In this document: positions 40,490-50,079 of the stretch, piece by piece
Layout: each line of letters begins with the position of its first letter
How positions within the stretch are numbered: the stretch's first letter is position 1
DNA from: Lampropedia cohaerens
GTDB taxonomy: Bacteria; Pseudomonadota; Gammaproteobacteria; Burkholderiales; Burkholderiaceae_C
Assembly (NCBI RefSeq): GCF_001005215.1
Contig: NZ_LBNQ01000019.1
Location: 124,001-188,000 of the forward strand
Length of the DNA stretch: 64,000 nt
Direction: 5' to 3'
The notes under the pieces: model-generated
What the model was told of the DNA's origin: nothing
Databases searched by the model: none
Seen by the model: only the letters and a program-made list of their open reading frames with translations
Position numbers and translations under genes: made by a program

Positions 40490-42010
40490 ATGACCGAGAT
40501 TGCGCCAACCAGCAGTCAACATCTCCACGCAGAAGACGCATTGCACGCGGTACGCGCGCTGTATGCAGAGCAACTGGCCTGCCTGCGCGGAAATCTTGCC
40601 CGCTTTCTCGCCGGCGAGGCCACGGGCCGCGTGCGAGCCTTCTACCCCTACGTGCAGATCGAGCCGGCCGACACGGCCGAGAGCGCACTGGCATCCTTTG
40701 ACACGCTGGCCTCCTACGGGTTCGTTGCCGGACCGGGGCGCTACCGCGCTACGCTCACACGGCCCGACCTGTTTGCCGACTATTACCTGGACCAGTTCAC
40801 GCGCCTCATCCAGCACCATCGGGTGCCCCTGCAGGTGGGCCTGAGCGAGGAGCCCATTCCCGTGCACTTTGCCGTCGCCGAACAAGGCCTGACGGACGCC
40901 GATCTCAGCCCCGCGCGCAAGCGCCTGCTCAGCCTGTGGTTCGACGCGCCGGACCTTGCCGCCATGGACGACACCGTGGCCAACGGCACAGCCGACTTCG
41001 CACCCGATTCGCCGCAGCCGCTGTCCTTGTTCAGTGCCCAGCGCGTGGACCTGTCGCTGCAGCGGCTGCGCCATTACACCGGCACATCGGCCGAAGCCTT
41101 CCAACGCTATGTATTGCTGACCAATTACCAGTTCTACGTGGAGGAGTTCGTGCGGCTGGCCCGGCAGGAGCTCGCACGCGAGGACAGCGCCTACGTCGCG
41201 CTCGTCGAGCCGGGCAACCGCATCACCTGGCGCGACGGTCATGTGCCTGCGCCGGATGATCTGCTTGCCGCGATCGCCGGCGCGCCATCCAGTCATGCCG
41301 GCGCCAGCACCGGGCGGCTGCCGCAGATGCCCGCCTACCACCTCGTCAAGCACGACGGAGAAGGCATCACACTGGTCAACATCGGCGTGGGGCCCGCCAA
41401 CGCCAAGAACATCACCGATCACATTGCCGTGCTGCGCCCACATGTCTGGATCATGGTGGGGCATTGCGCCGGCCTGCAAAACAGCCAGCAGCTGGGCGAC
41501 TATGTGCTGGCGCACGGCTACATCCGCGATGATCACGTGCTGGATGACGACCTGCCGACTTGGGTGCCAATCCCCGCCCTGTCCGAGGTGCAGCTGGCGC
41601 TGGAACAGGCGGTGGCGCAGGTCGCAGGCGTCCGTGGCCTGCAGGTCAAACGCATCATGCGCACCGGCTCGGTGGCCAGCACCGACAACCGCAACTGGGA
41701 GTTGCTGGACCATCGCATCCCGCTGCAACGCTTTCGCCAGGGCCGCGCCATTGCGCTGGACATGGAGAGCGCCACCATTGCCGCCAATGGCTATCGCTTT
41801 CGCGTGCCCTATGGCACCTTGCTGTGCGTGAGCGACAAGCCGCTGCACGGCGAGCTCAAGCTGCCGGGCATGGCCAACCATTTCTACCGCGGCCGCGTGC
41901 TGCAGCATCTGCAGATCGGCATCAAGGCCATTGAGATCCTCCAGCAACAGGAAGCGACCCGCCTGCACAGCCGAAAGCTGCGCAGCCATGGCGACGTGGC
42001 GTTCCGCTGA
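40490..42010 (+). CDS. amn: AMP nucleosidase
   Basis: 506 aa from the ATG at 40490; nearby in-frame alternatives upstream are not conserved. It hydrolyses AMP to adenine and ribose-5-phosphate. The N-terminal AMP-binding domain (RFLAGEATGRVRAFYPYVQIE) and the C-terminal phosphorylase-like fold (VNIGVGPANAKNITDHIAVLRPHVWIMVGHCAGL; ALDMESATIAANGYRFRVPYGTLLCVSDKPLHGE) are both family-typical. The FAD oxidoreductase gene starts 41 bp downstream, and the two may be an operon. Confidence 0.95.
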   Translation: MTEIAPTSSQHLHAEDALHAVRALYAEQLACLRGNLARFLAGEATGRVRAFYPYVQIEPADTAESALASFDTLASYGFVAGPGRYRATLTRPDLFADYYLDQFTRLIQHHRVPLQVGLSEEPIPVHFAVAEQGLTDADLSPARKRLLSLWFDAPDLAAMDDTVANGTADFAPDSPQPLSLFSAQRVDLSLQRLRHYTGTSAEAFQRYVLLTNYQFYVEEFVRLARQELAREDSAYVALVEPGNRITWRDGHVPAPDDLLAAIAGAPSSHAGASTGRLPQMPAYHLVKHDGEGITLVNIGVGPANAKNITDHIAVLRPHVWIMVGHCAGLQNSQQLGDYVLAHGYIRDDHVLDDDLPTWVPIPALSEVQLALEQAVAQVAGVRGLQVKRIMRTGSVASTDNRNWELLDHRIPLQRFRQGRAIALDMESATIAANGYRFRVPYGTLLCVSDKPLHGELKLPGMANHFYRGRVLQHLQIGIKAIEILQQQEATRLHSRKLRSHGDVAFR

Positions 42011-42051
42011 CGCGCCCACTGCAGGCCCAATTTGATCCAGAGGACCTCCCC

Positions 42052-43170
42052 ATGCCCACCACAAACACAACCGCCGCAGTCATTGGTGCCGGCGTGGTTG
42101 GCCTGGCCGTGGCACGCGCACTGGCTCAGCGCGGCCACGAGGTGTTCGTTCTGGAGGCCGAGCAGGCCATCGGCACCCAGACCAGCTCGCGCAGCAGCGA
42201 AGTCATCCATGCAGGCATCTACTACCCACCTGGTTCGCTCAAGGCCCGCCTGTGCGTTGAGGGCCGCCATCAGCTCTACGCCTACTGCACACAGCGCAAC
42301 ATCGGCCATCGGCGCACGGGCAAGTTGATCGTCGCCACTGATGCCGATCAACTGGTCGCGCTGCAGGCGCTTGCGCAGCGCGCAGCGGCCAATGGCGTGA
42401 ACGACCTGCAATGGCTGACCGCATCGCAGGCCCAGGCACTGGAGCCCGCGCTGCGGTGCCATGCCGCGCTGCTGTCACCCTCCACCGGCATCATCGACAG
42501 CCATAGCCTGATGCTGGCACTACAGGGGGATCTCGAGCAGGCTGGCGGTGTGCTGGCCTTGTGTTCCCCGGCCGTGCGCATCGAAGCGGATGCGCGGCTG
42601 CTGACGATCATTACGCACGATGGCACGCAATTGCCCGTGGACTTCGTCGTCAACGCCGCTGGCCATGGTGCGATCCCCTTGGCGCGACGCACCGCAGGAC
42701 TGGCTGCTGGGCACATCCCAACCGCCTACTTCGTCAAGGGCCAATACTTCTCGCTGACCGGTAAGGCTCCGTTCCAGCACTTGATCTATCCGATTCCGGT
42801 CCCTGGCGGGCTGGGCATTCACTTAACGCTGGATCTGGGCGGTCAGGCGCGATTCGGGCCCGATGCCCAGTTTGTCGAACGCGCCGACGACCTGCAGGTC
42901 AACCCGGACGACCTGCCACGTTTTGCCGCAGCTATCCGGAGCTACTGGCCGGACTTGCCCGCTGAGCGCCTGCAGCCTGGCTACGCGGGCATGCGCCCCA
43001 ACATCGGTGGGCCTGCGGCAACCTTTTCCGACTTCATCATCCAGGACGCGTGCACCCACGGCATTCCCGGGTTGATCAACCTCTTTGGCATCGAGTCGCC
43101 CGGCCTGACCGCCTGCCTGGCGATCGCTGAGGAGGTCGCGCGCCGCGCCGACCTTCAGCGCCTGCGCTGA
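42052..43170 (+). CDS. FAD-dependent oxidoreductase, LhgO/L-2-hydroxyglutarate oxidase-like
   Basis: 372 aa of the DAO family. An N-terminal Rossmann motif AAVIGAGVVGLAVARALA binds FAD; TSSRSSEVIHAGIYYPPGSLKARLCVEG is the L-2-hydroxyglutarate-dehydrogenase-like signature, and the C-terminus has GYAGMRPNIGGP and GLINLFGIESPGLT. GAGGACC 5 nt before the ATG is a fair ribosome binding site. Members oxidise L-2-hydroxyglutarate, but broader use is known, so substrate is inferred from similarity only. It follows amn after 41 bp and precedes a quinone oxidoreductase. Confidence 0.85.
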   Translation: MPTTNTTAAVIGAGVVGLAVARALAQRGHEVFVLEAEQAIGTQTSSRSSEVIHAGIYYPPGSLKARLCVEGRHQLYAYCTQRNIGHRRTGKLIVATDADQLVALQALAQRAAANGVNDLQWLTASQAQALEPALRCHAALLSPSTGIIDSHSLMLALQGDLEQAGGVLALCSPAVRIEADARLLTIITHDGTQLPVDFVVNAAGHGAIPLARRTAGLAAGHIPTAYFVKGQYFSLTGKAPFQHLIYPIPVPGGLGIHLTLDLGGQARFGPDAQFVERADDLQVNPDDLPRFAAAIRSYWPDLPAERLQPGYAGMRPNIGGPAATFSDFIIQDACTHGIPGLINLFGIESPGLTACLAIAEEVARRADLQRLR

Positions 43171-43325
43171 CACGCAGGCTTGGCCGCGCGCGCCGAGCGC
43201 TGCTTTGCCAGGACTGCCGCATGGGTTACAGCGCCGCCTGCCGCGCTGAGGTCCAATGGCCTGCGTTTCACCATGACGGGCGGCGCTGCCCTGCTGCCGC
43301 CTGCGTCCAACTTGAGGAGGCAGAC

Positions 43326-44306
43326 ATGTTCGCTTGGCTTTGCACCGACCCCGTCGGGACCGACAACCTTCAGTGGCAGGAGTTGCCCACGCCGGCGCCC
43401 GGCAAGGGCGAGGTGCTGGTGCGCATCCGCGCAGCCAGCCTGAATTTTCCCGACGTGCTGATCGTACAGAACAAATACCAGATCAAGCCGGACCTGCCCT
43501 TCGTGCCCGGCTCGGAATATGCCGGCATCGTCGAGGCCGTGGGCGAAGGCGTGACGCACCTGCAGGTCGGCCAGCGCGTGGCGGCGCTCAGCGGCACGGG
43601 CGGCTTTGCCACCCACGCCGTGGTTGCTGCCCAACTGTGCATGCCGCTTGCCGATGCCTTCAGCTTCGAGGATGCCGCTGCCTTCATCATGACCTACGCC
43701 ACCAGCTGCCATGCCTTGCTCGACCGTGGTCAGCTGCAGCCGGATGAAACGGTCCTCGTGCTGGGCGCGGCAGGTGGCGTGGGCACTGCCGCCATCCAGA
43801 TCGCCAAGGCACACGGCGCGCGCGTGATCGCCGCCGCATCGTCCGACGACAAGCTCGCGCTGTGCCGGCAGATCGGCGCCGATGCCACCATCAACTACCA
43901 GACGCAGGATCTGCGCGAGGCTCTGAGGTCACTCACGAAGGGCAAAGGTCCGGACGTGGTCTACGACCCGGTCGGCGGCGACTATGCAGAGCCGGCCTTC
44001 CGCTCCATCGCCTGGCGGGGTCGCTATCTGGTTGTTGGCTTTGCCGCCAGTGCGCAGATTCCTACCCTGCCCATGAACCTGCCACTGCTCAAAGGTGCAT
44101 CGCTGGTGGGCGTGTTCTGGGGTGCCTTCAGCCAAAAGGAGCCAGCGGCCAATGCGGCCATGCTGCAGCAGCTGGCCACCTGGTACGTGCAGGGCCGGAT
44201 CAAGCCGGTGCTGGATGGCACGCTGCCCATGCAGGAGCTCAAGCGCGCCTATGCCCGCATGGGCCAGCGCGCCGTGCGCGGCAAGTTGGTGCTGGTCAAC
44301 GACTGA
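43326..44306 (+). CDS. NADPH:quinone oxidoreductase-like protein (zinc-free MDR family)
   Basis: 326 aa from the ATG at 43326, with a strong GAGGAGG 6 nt upstream. The GroES-like N-terminal domain (PAPGKGEVLVRIRAASLNFPDVLI) lacks catalytic zinc ligands, and the nucleotide-binding domain holds VLVLGAAGGVGTAAIQIAKAHGARVIA. YDPVGGDYAEPAFRSIAWRGRYLVVGFAA is typical of the QOR branch. It reduces quinones or enones with NADPH; the true substrate is unknown. It is preceded by a 155-bp gap from the FAD oxidoreductase and is convergent with opgD (19 bp apart). Confidence 0.88.
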   Translation: MFAWLCTDPVGTDNLQWQELPTPAPGKGEVLVRIRAASLNFPDVLIVQNKYQIKPDLPFVPGSEYAGIVEAVGEGVTHLQVGQRVAALSGTGGFATHAVVAAQLCMPLADAFSFEDAAAFIMTYATSCHALLDRGQLQPDETVLVLGAAGGVGTAAIQIAKAHGARVIAAASSDDKLALCRQIGADATINYQTQDLREALRSLTKGKGPDVVYDPVGGDYAEPAFRSIAWRGRYLVVGFAASAQIPTLPMNLPLLKGASLVGVFWGAFSQKEPAANAAMLQQLATWYVQGRIKPVLDGTLPMQELKRAYARMGQRAVRGKLVLVND

Positions 44307-44325
44307 GCAGCATACAGCAGGGCAA

Positions 44326-45939
44326 TCAGGGCCAGAGGTTGCGCCGGTCGTACTGGTAGAGCCAGGTCTCGGTCAACGGGCGCCCCTCCAGTGCCATGTA
44401 CATGCGCAGCTCGGCAATCGTCTCAGGCGGCAGTGCCAGATCGAAGGTGGCGCGCCAGACGTTGCCGCCAGGCACCGGCTCGGCAAAGCTGCGGATCAGC
44501 TCCCCCGCGGAAGTGCTGACCACCACATCGGGAAACACGCCCCAGGGGATTTGCTGCATCACGGCCGGGCGGTCGAACTCCACAACGAACTTGACCTCGT
44601 TGTCGGGCCGGGGTTTGCCTGGCTCGCCGCCGCGGCCAATGCGCGTGGCAATCGTCTGCGCAATGTTCTCGGCGGGATAGGGCTCGCCATCCTGCCAGTG
44701 CAGCCGGTAATGCAGGCGATGGTGATCCCCCGCCTTGGCCGGGCCTTGCGGCACCCAGAAGGCGCCGATGTTGTCATGGATCTCGTCGTTGGTGGGAATC
44801 TCCAGCAGCTCCACGTGGCCCTTGCCCAATGGCGCCAGCGGCTCGACCCACAGGCTGGGACGCCGGTCATACATCACGCCATCGCGGTAATGGTCGAAAT
44901 TGCGGTCGCGCTGCAACAGGCCAAAGCCCTTGGGGTTCTCGTCGGCAAATGCCGAAACAGTGGTGAAGCTGGGGTTGTTGAGCGGCCGCCAGATGCGCTC
45001 GCCAGTGCCCGTCCACATTGCCAGGCCGTCGGAGTCGTGCACCTCGGGTCGCCAGTCGTTGAGCCGCTCACGCCCATACTCACCATACCAGAACATCGAC
45101 GTCAGCGGCATCAGGCCCAGCCGCGCAACGTCGCGCCGCAGGAACAGCTCGGCTTCAACCTCCATATGCACGCCGTCGCTGCGATCCAGCCCGCGTGTGA
45201 GCGAAAACGCGTAGGCGCCGGTGATGCTGGGGCCATCCAGCAGGGCGTACACCTTGACCGGTGCGCGCGGATCATCGCCCTGCTCGATGTAGAACTCCGT
45301 GAAGTCGGGAAACTCCTCATCCTGCCCGGGCACGGCGGCATTGACCACGACGCCCCGCGCCGACAGGCCGTACTGTCCGGAAGCGCCAATGGCGCGAAAG
45401 TACGACGCGCCCAGAAACGCCACCCAATCCTGGGTGCGCCAGTCGCTGGCGCCATGCCACTCCTGCAGGCGAAAGCCTGCAAATCCGGAATCGCGCGGCA
45501 GTTGGTGCGCCGGGCTGTCCTCGGGCATCTCGAACAGCGCCGGGTCATAGGCGATCTCGCGCGCTACGCCCTCTTGTACCAGGTGCATCTTCACCGCCTT
45601 GGGAAAAAACTCACCAAGATGGAAAAAGGTCACCGGATAGGCGCCCCCCTCGCCCATACGGCCAAATGGTGCGGCGTCCGTGCGGAAGCGCAGCTTGCCG
45701 TGCTCCTCGTAATTGATGCGACGCACCACGTCCGGCGCCGGTCGGTAGGGCGGGACATAGTCCTGCTCTGCAGCAGCTCGGGCACGCGCCACCAACTGGT
45801 CAAAGGAAAAGGCGTGACCGGCACCGGTAAAAGCCACGGCATTGGGCGCCTCGGAGGCACCGCAAATGGCGGGGATGGCCATCAGGCAGGCACTGGCTCC
45901 CATGGTCTGGAAGAATCGGCGTCTTGAATAGCGGTTCAT
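44326..45939 (-). CDS. opgD: Glucan biosynthesis protein OpgD-like (periplasmic osmoregulated glucans)
   Basis: 537 aa from the ATG at 45939. A twin-arginine signal (SRRRFFQTMGASACLMAIP) marks it for Tat export, which favours OpgD over the Sec-exported OpgG; the two share the MdoG fold and cannot be separated with certainty. Family patterns: PYRPAPDVVRRINYEEHGKLRF, FLGASYFRAIGASGQYGLSARGVVV, ALLDGPSITGAYAF, and LLQRDRNFDHYRDGVMYDRRPSLWVEPL. It acts in the periplasm on beta-glucan backbones. Neighbouring tatABC in the same window supplies the export route. No opgH is present here. Confidence 0.88.
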   Translation of the reverse strand: MNRYSRRRFFQTMGASACLMAIPAICGASEAPNAVAFTGAGHAFSFDQLVARARAAAEQDYVPPYRPAPDVVRRINYEEHGKLRFRTDAAPFGRMGEGGAYPVTFFHLGEFFPKAVKMHLVQEGVAREIAYDPALFEMPEDSPAHQLPRDSGFAGFRLQEWHGASDWRTQDWVAFLGASYFRAIGASGQYGLSARGVVVNAAVPGQDEEFPDFTEFYIEQGDDPRAPVKVYALLDGPSITGAYAFSLTRGLDRSDGVHMEVEAELFLRRDVARLGLMPLTSMFWYGEYGRERLNDWRPEVHDSDGLAMWTGTGERIWRPLNNPSFTTVSAFADENPKGFGLLQRDRNFDHYRDGVMYDRRPSLWVEPLAPLGKGHVELLEIPTNDEIHDNIGAFWVPQGPAKAGDHHRLHYRLHWQDGEPYPAENIAQTIATRIGRGGEPGKPRPDNEVKFVVEFDRPAVMQQIPWGVFPDVVVSTSAGELIRSFAEPVPGGNVWRATFDLALPPETIAELRMYMALEGRPLTETWLYQYDRRNLWP

Positions 45940-46102
45940 GCAGGAATTAGAGAGCGCATCCTTGATGCAAGGCAGCGATTTCAGCATGAAACGCAAAACC
46001 CGTTTGAAACGCACTGGTTAATGCGTTGTTCTGCATGCAGGTAACGCAGCAGCTTGGCAGGCCACTCGTAGGCCCTCTTGCGCGTGCCTGCATGTCCAGG
46101 CA

Positions 46103-46951
46103 TCAGATCAGCCGCTTGCGCACTTTGGCAGTGATCCACTCACTGACGATCACCGTCGCGAAGATGGCCAGCAGAATGGTCGTCACGCGCGGCCACGCCA
46201 GTGTGCTGAGCGCCGCATCGAGCTTGAGACCGATGCCGCCTGCGCCAACCAGCCCCAGCACGGTGGATTCGCGGATGTTGATGTCCCAGCGAAACAGCGT
46301 CATGCCAAACAGCGTGGGCGCCACCTGTGGCGCAATGGCCCATGCCATGGTCTGGCTGCGGCTGGCGCCGGTAGCCTCGATGGCTTCGACCTGCCGCGCA
46401 TCGATTTCTTCGATAGCCTCGTAGAGCAGCTTGCCGATGAAGCCGATTGAGCGCAGCGCAATGGCAATGATGCCAGCCAGCACACCCGGGCCCAGGATGG
46501 CCACCAGCAACAAGGCCCAGATCAGCGAATTGATTGAGCGCGAACCAACAATCACCAGCAATGCCAATGGCCGCACCAGCACGCGGCTGGGCGTGGTGTT
46601 GCGCGCGGCCAAGAAGGCCACCGGCACGGCCAGCACCACGCCAAGCAAGGTGCCCAGCGTGGCGATGTTGAGGGTCTCCCACATCGGCTGCAGGATCTCG
46701 AGCGTGAACGCCCAGTCGGGCGGGAGCATGCGCGCGCCAACATCCTGTACCTGCCGCGGCGCATCTGCCACGAAGGCCCAAATGGTCTGCTGCGTCATCA
46801 GCTGAAACGCCCAGGCCAGAAACGCCAGCGCCAGTACCCAGGCCATGAACAGGCCCAGCTCATGGCGCGCGCTCCGCTTGCACCAGTGGTGTGGCGGGGC
46901 ACCGCCCGGTGTCGCCTGTGGCCGCGCCATCGCGAAAGAGTGCATGGTCAT
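46103..46951 (-). CDS. phnE: PhnE-type ABC transporter permease (second)
   Basis: 282 aa. Six predicted membrane helices, with the permease EAA-type loop RSIGFIGKLLYEAIEEIDARQVEAIEATGASRSQTMAWAIAPQ and IRESTVLGLVGAGGIGL, typical of phosphonate/phosphite permeases. It follows the other PhnE gene by 3 bp and ends the phnDCEE cluster; the two permeases are only moderately alike and probably form a heterodimer. Substrate is phosphonate, phosphite or phosphate-like; not decidable. Confidence 0.93.
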   Translation of the reverse strand: MTMHSFAMARPQATPGGAPPHHWCKRSARHELGLFMAWVLALAFLAWAFQLMTQQTIWAFVADAPRQVQDVGARMLPPDWAFTLEILQPMWETLNIATLGTLLGVVLAVPVAFLAARNTTPSRVLVRPLALLVIVGSRSINSLIWALLLVAILGPGVLAGIIAIALRSIGFIGKLLYEAIEEIDARQVEAIEATGASRSQTMAWAIAPQVAPTLFGMTLFRWDINIRESTVLGLVGAGGIGLKLDAALSTLAWPRVTTILLAIFATVIVSEWITAKVRKRLI

Positions 46952-46954
46952 GGC

Positions 46955-47779
46955 TCAGAGAAAGTGTTTGCGAATCCAGCCCGATGTGTACTCGGCGGCC
47001 ATGACGATGGCAATGATCACCAGCAGCACCGCGGCAGCGGAGTGGTATTCATAGCGGTCCATGGCTGTGGCCAACGTGGCGCCGATGCCGCCTGCGCCCA
47101 CGATGCCGATGACGGCCGATTCGCGGAAGTTGATGTCGAGCCGGTACATCGACAACCCCACCAGCCGCGGCAGCACCTGCGGATAGACCGCGTAGAGGAG
47201 CGTCTGCAGGTAGCTTGCGCCCGTCGCCCGCAGGGCTTCGAGCTGGCTGTGCCGGATCTCTTCCATGTCCTCGGCGAGCAGTTTGGCCATGAAGCCGATG
47301 GTGGCAAAGGACAGCGTGAGAAAACCGGCAAAGGGCCCGAAGCCGAACATCACCACCATGAAGATCGCGACGATGAGCTCGTTGAGCGTGCGCGAGACGG
47401 CGATGATGCTGCGACACACCAGATAGACCGGCAACGGCGCAAGGTTGCGCGCCGCACCGACGGCGATCGGCACGGACAGCGCCACCCCCAGCGCAGTAGA
47501 GGTCAGCGCCATTGTCAGGCTCTCGGTAAACCCGGTGACAATCTCGCCCCAGCGGCTGGTGAAATCCGGCTGGGCGAAGGCTGCCGCAAAACGCCAACCG
47601 CGCTCCAGCCCTTCGGCCACGCGTGCCCAGTTGACCTCCAGCGTGCTCAGCGCGGCCACCAGCCACAAAAAAGCGGCCGTCAGCAGACACCGGCGCAGCC
47701 ACGGGTTGGCAATCAGCGGTGGCCGACGCCACTGCCGCCGCGGGCCGTGGTCCATGGATGCGGCAACGGCGTTGCTCAT
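46955..47779 (-). CDS. phnE: PhnE-type ABC transporter permease (first)
   Basis: 274 aa. Membrane helices near residues 32-50 ([18 protein letters not shown]), 80-105 and more; the EAA-type loop [44 protein letters not shown] and [17 protein letters not shown] mark a PhnE-like permease. The start overlaps the phnC stop by 4 bp (ATGA), so they are translationally coupled. It pairs with the second permease for the channel of the importer. Confidence 0.93.
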   Translation of the reverse strand: MSNAVAASMDHGPRRQWRRPPLIANPWLRRCLLTAAFLWLVAALSTLEVNWARVAEGLERGWRFAAAFAQPDFTSRWGEIVTGFTESLTMALTSTALGVALSVPIAVGAARNLAPLPVYLVCRSIIAVSRTLNELIVAIFMVVMFGFGPFAGFLTLSFATIGFMAKLLAEDMEEIRHSQLEALRATGASYLQTLLYAVYPQVLPRLVGLSMYRLDINFRESAVIGIVGAGGIGATLATAMDRYEYHSAAAVLLVIIAIVMAAEYTSGWIRKHFL

Positions 47780-48615
47780 GGCATGACCTCGGGCTCTGGA
47801 TAAGCCGCTGCCCGGGCGCCGTCCGTACCGGCCTGCTGCATCTGGTCACTGTGCTTGCGGGTGATGGCCGTCCAATCCTCATCGCCGTAAATGCGTGTCA
47901 GCGCACCGGCATCCAGCTCCGCGGCCGGGCCGTCGTAGACGATCTGGCCGGCCTGCAGACCAACGATGCGCGGCAGATACTGTGTGGCGAGGACCACGTC
48001 GTGGATGTTGACAATGGCGGCCAGCCCCCGCTCCGCGCACAACTCCATGATCAGCCGCATGATCTGGCGCGACGTCTTGGGGTCCAGACTGGCGGTGGGC
48101 TCATCCACCAGCAGCAGGCGCGGCTGTTGCATCAGCGCACGCGCAATGCCCACGCGCTGGCGCTGCCCGCCCGAGAGCGCATCGGCACGCTTGTTCTCCA
48201 TGCCCGCCAGACCGACACGCGCGAGCAGCTCGAACGCCCGCGCAATGTCCTGGGCATCGAAGCGGCGCGCCCAGCTGCGCCAGAAGCCGACGTAACCAAG
48301 GCGGCCGGAGAGCAGGTTTTCCATCACCGTCAAACGCTCGACCAGCGCGTACTCCTGAAAGATCATGCCGATCTGGCGGCGCACGCGCCGCAGGGCGCTA
48401 CCGGAGACGAGCGCCAGATCCTGCCCATCAAGCGCAATGCGACCGCTGGTGGGTGTCACCAGCCGGTTGACGCAGCGAATCAGCGTGGATTTGCCGGCGC
48501 CCGAGGGCCCGATCAGCCCCACGACCTCGCCGGCACGCAGGTTCAGCGACACCCCCTTGAGGGCGACGTCGCTATTGGAATAACGCTTGGTTAGGGAATC
48601 GATTTGCAGCAGCAT
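47776..48615 (-). CDS. phnC: PhnC, phosphonate-type ABC transporter ATPase
   Basis: 279 aa from the ATG at 48615. Walker [10 protein letters not shown], signature LSGGQRQR and Walker [13 protein letters not shown] are all intact, with the H-loop in VNIHDV. The order phnD-phnC-phnE-phnE and similarity assign it to the phosphonate/phosphite importer group. It lies 98 bp after phnD and is coupled to the downstream permease. It supplies ATP hydrolysis for uptake. Confidence 0.93.
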   Translation of the reverse strand: MLLQIDSLTKRYSNSDVALKGVSLNLRAGEVVGLIGPSGAGKSTLIRCVNRLVTPTSGRIALDGQDLALVSGSALRRVRRQIGMIFQEYALVERLTVMENLLSGRLGYVGFWRSWARRFDAQDIARAFELLARVGLAGMENKRADALSGGQRQRVGIARALMQQPRLLLVDEPTASLDPKTSRQIMRLIMELCAERGLAAIVNIHDVVLATQYLPRIVGLQAGQIVYDGPAAELDAGALTRIYGDEDWTAITRKHSDQMQQAGTDGARAAAYPEPEVMP

Positions 48616-48713
48616 GGTTTTCTTAGCGAGCAGCGCCCCCACTACCCGGGCAGGCGCGGGCGCAAGAACTTGGTCACACCGTCTCACTCCACGCCTGGCC
48701 GGTACACGGCGCG

Positions 48714-49697
48714 TCAGCGGCAGGCATAGTCCACACCCATGGCCTTGTCGATGGCACGCACGACTTCCCAGTGCTGTTTGTAGGTGATCGGGATGAACGT
48801 CTCCTGCGGCGGCTCGGTCGAGCCGAACTCCTTGGCCAGTGCCGAGCCTTCCCAGTTGAAGGTAAAGAAGGCCTGTTTAACCTTCTCGGCCAGCTCCGGC
48901 TTGAGGTTGTAGACGTAGCCATAGCCCGTGGTCGGAAACGTCTGGGACTTGTAAATCGTCTTGGTTTGCTCGGGCTTGACAACCTCGCGCGCCTGCATGC
49001 GCTTGAGCACCGAGTTGGCCACCGCAGCTGCCGGATAATCCTTGTTGGCAACGCCAATGATGGAGTTGTCGTGCTTGCCCGAGAAGACTGGCTCGTAGTC
49101 ACGGCCAGCTTCCATGTCAAACTCCTCGCGCAACAGCGCAGAAGGCGCCTTGTAGCCGGAGTTGGAGGTCTCGGAGGTAAAGGCCAGTTTCTTGCCCTTG
49201 ATGTCCTCAACCTTCTCGATGCCGCTGCCAGGATAGGTGATGATCTCCATCTCGTAGCCGTACTCGCCGTCCTTGGAGGCCATCATCGCAAAGGGCACGA
49301 AGCCGGCACAGTTGACGGCCAGCGGATTGCCGCCCGTATTCACGCCCGCCACGTGCAAGCGTCCAGCGCGCATCGCTTCGTACTGGGCTGCGTTGCTCTG
49401 CACCGGAAAGAACTGTACTTTCTTGCCGGTGGTCGCCGCCAGATGGTCGAGAAAGCCCTTCCACACATCGGCATAGACAGCCGGATCCTCCACCGGGGTG
49501 AACGCAAATACCAACGTGTCAGGATCGATCCAGTCCTTGGGATCGGTTGGCGCATCGGCCACCAGATCACCGTCGGCATCCGTGTAGCGCGCATCCAAAG
49601 CATGGGCGGTACCTGCAGACAGCAAGGCAAATGCCGCCGCGGCAAGCGCCGCCAGCGCGGCAGGTCTGGGAGAGAGGGGCAAACGTTGCATGGTCAT
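48714..49697 (-). CDS. phnD: PhnD-like periplasmic phosphonate/phosphite-binding protein
   Basis: 327 aa from the MTMQRL start (49697). The signal peptide is [22 protein letters not shown]. The mature part starts with [63 protein letters not shown], the phosphate/phosphite/phosphonate-binding fold, with [19 protein letters not shown] and [21 protein letters not shown] contributing the ligand site. A strong Pho box lies 58 bp upstream. No phosphonate-cleaving (phnG-M, phnWX) or phosphite-oxidising (ptxD) gene is in the window, so the true ligand is open. Confidence 0.92.
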   Translation of the reverse strand: MTMQRLPLSPRPAALAALAAAAFALLSAGTAHALDARYTDADGDLVADAPTDPKDWIDPDTLVFAFTPVEDPAVYADVWKGFLDHLAATTGKKVQFFPVQSNAAQYEAMRAGRLHVAGVNTGGNPLAVNCAGFVPFAMMASKDGEYGYEMEIITYPGSGIEKVEDIKGKKLAFTSETSNSGYKAPSALLREEFDMEAGRDYEPVFSGKHDNSIIGVANKDYPAAAVANSVLKRMQAREVVKPEQTKTIYKSQTFPTTGYGYVYNLKPELAEKVKQAFFTFNWEGSALAKEFGSTEPPQETFIPITYKQHWEVVRAIDKAMGVDYACR

Positions 49698-49754
49698 GGT
49701 CCTGTCAGGGCAAATGCGCATGAGAAATGGAAGCGCGCAGCTTAAAAACTGCGC

Positions 49755-49772
49755 GTGACAGCACCATGACAG
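49755..49772 (-). promoter_or_regulatory. Pho box (PhoB-binding site) upstream of phnDCEE
   Basis: Read on the minus strand the sequence is CTGTCATGGTGCTGTCAC: two CTGTCAY heptamers exactly 11 bp apart, a full match to the conserved half-site pattern. TTTAAG, about 10 bp downstream (minus strand), is a possible -10 box. Location and orientation fit activation of phnD by PhoB under phosphate starvation. Confidence 0.85.
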
Positions 49773-49846
49773 CCCGTGCGGCAACGCATCGCCAAGGATT
49801 GGGCAAAGCCCTTCGTTGCCATGCGCGCACATGCGCTGCCACGAAA

Positions 49847-49876
49847 TTGCCTGCGCCGGCTGCGGGTGTGCATAAT
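49847..49876 (+). promoter_or_regulatory. Candidate sigma-70 promoter before phoH
   Basis: TTGCCT (49847-49852), an 18-bp spacer and CATAAT (49871-49876) give a plausible promoter reading toward phoH. Expected transcript start is near 49884, about 196 bp ahead of the phoH ATG. Confidence 0.5.
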
Positions 49877-49883
49877 GCAGCGA

Positions 49884-50029
49884 TGCTGCGTTTGTTGTGC
49901 GCCTCTACATCCCTCGCAACGCCGTTCCTGGGCGGACATGGCCCACAGCCTCTGCTGCCGCGTAATACGCACCGCAGCGTGTTCCGTTTTCCAGTGCCGC
50001 TTGCGCCCTGCGCGCAAAGCGGCTTTTTT
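49884..50029 (+). ncRNA. Candidate small RNA or attenuated leader ahead of phoH
   Basis: The interval from the predicted transcript start to a strong intrinsic terminator is about 146 nt. It has no convincing ORF. GCTGCG and GTGCG near the 5' end can pair with CGCAC and CGCAGC about 80 nt later, giving a two-part closing stem, and TGGGC/GCCCA forms an inner hairpin. Either this is an independent small RNA or the phoH leader ending in an attenuator. I cannot match it to a known RNA family. Confidence 0.4.
49996..50029 (+). terminator. Intrinsic terminator 51 bp upstream of phoH
   Basis: GCCGCTT-GCGC (49996-50006) pairs with GCGCAAAGCGGC (50012-50023), with one bulged A and a 5-nt loop, followed by six T. 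It precedes, rather than follows, a recognised gene on this strand, which is what makes it notable. Confidence 0.8.
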
Positions 50030-50079
50030 GTGCCGGCGCAGCCGCGGCCTTTGCGACTTTCCGTACCGTCATTCCAGCC

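Noticed and set aside
40358-42070. Long open frame antisense to amn.
   Set aside because: Same reason; amn has an intact family match on the plus strand.
44095-45927. Long plus-strand frame over opgD.
   Set aside because: It covers opgD and encodes low-complexity Arg/Gln-rich sequence with no family match.
49884-50029. Naming the candidate RNA before phoH as 6S RNA.
   Set aside because: Length is near but shorter than usual, and I could not match the conserved central-bubble sequence, so no family is named.
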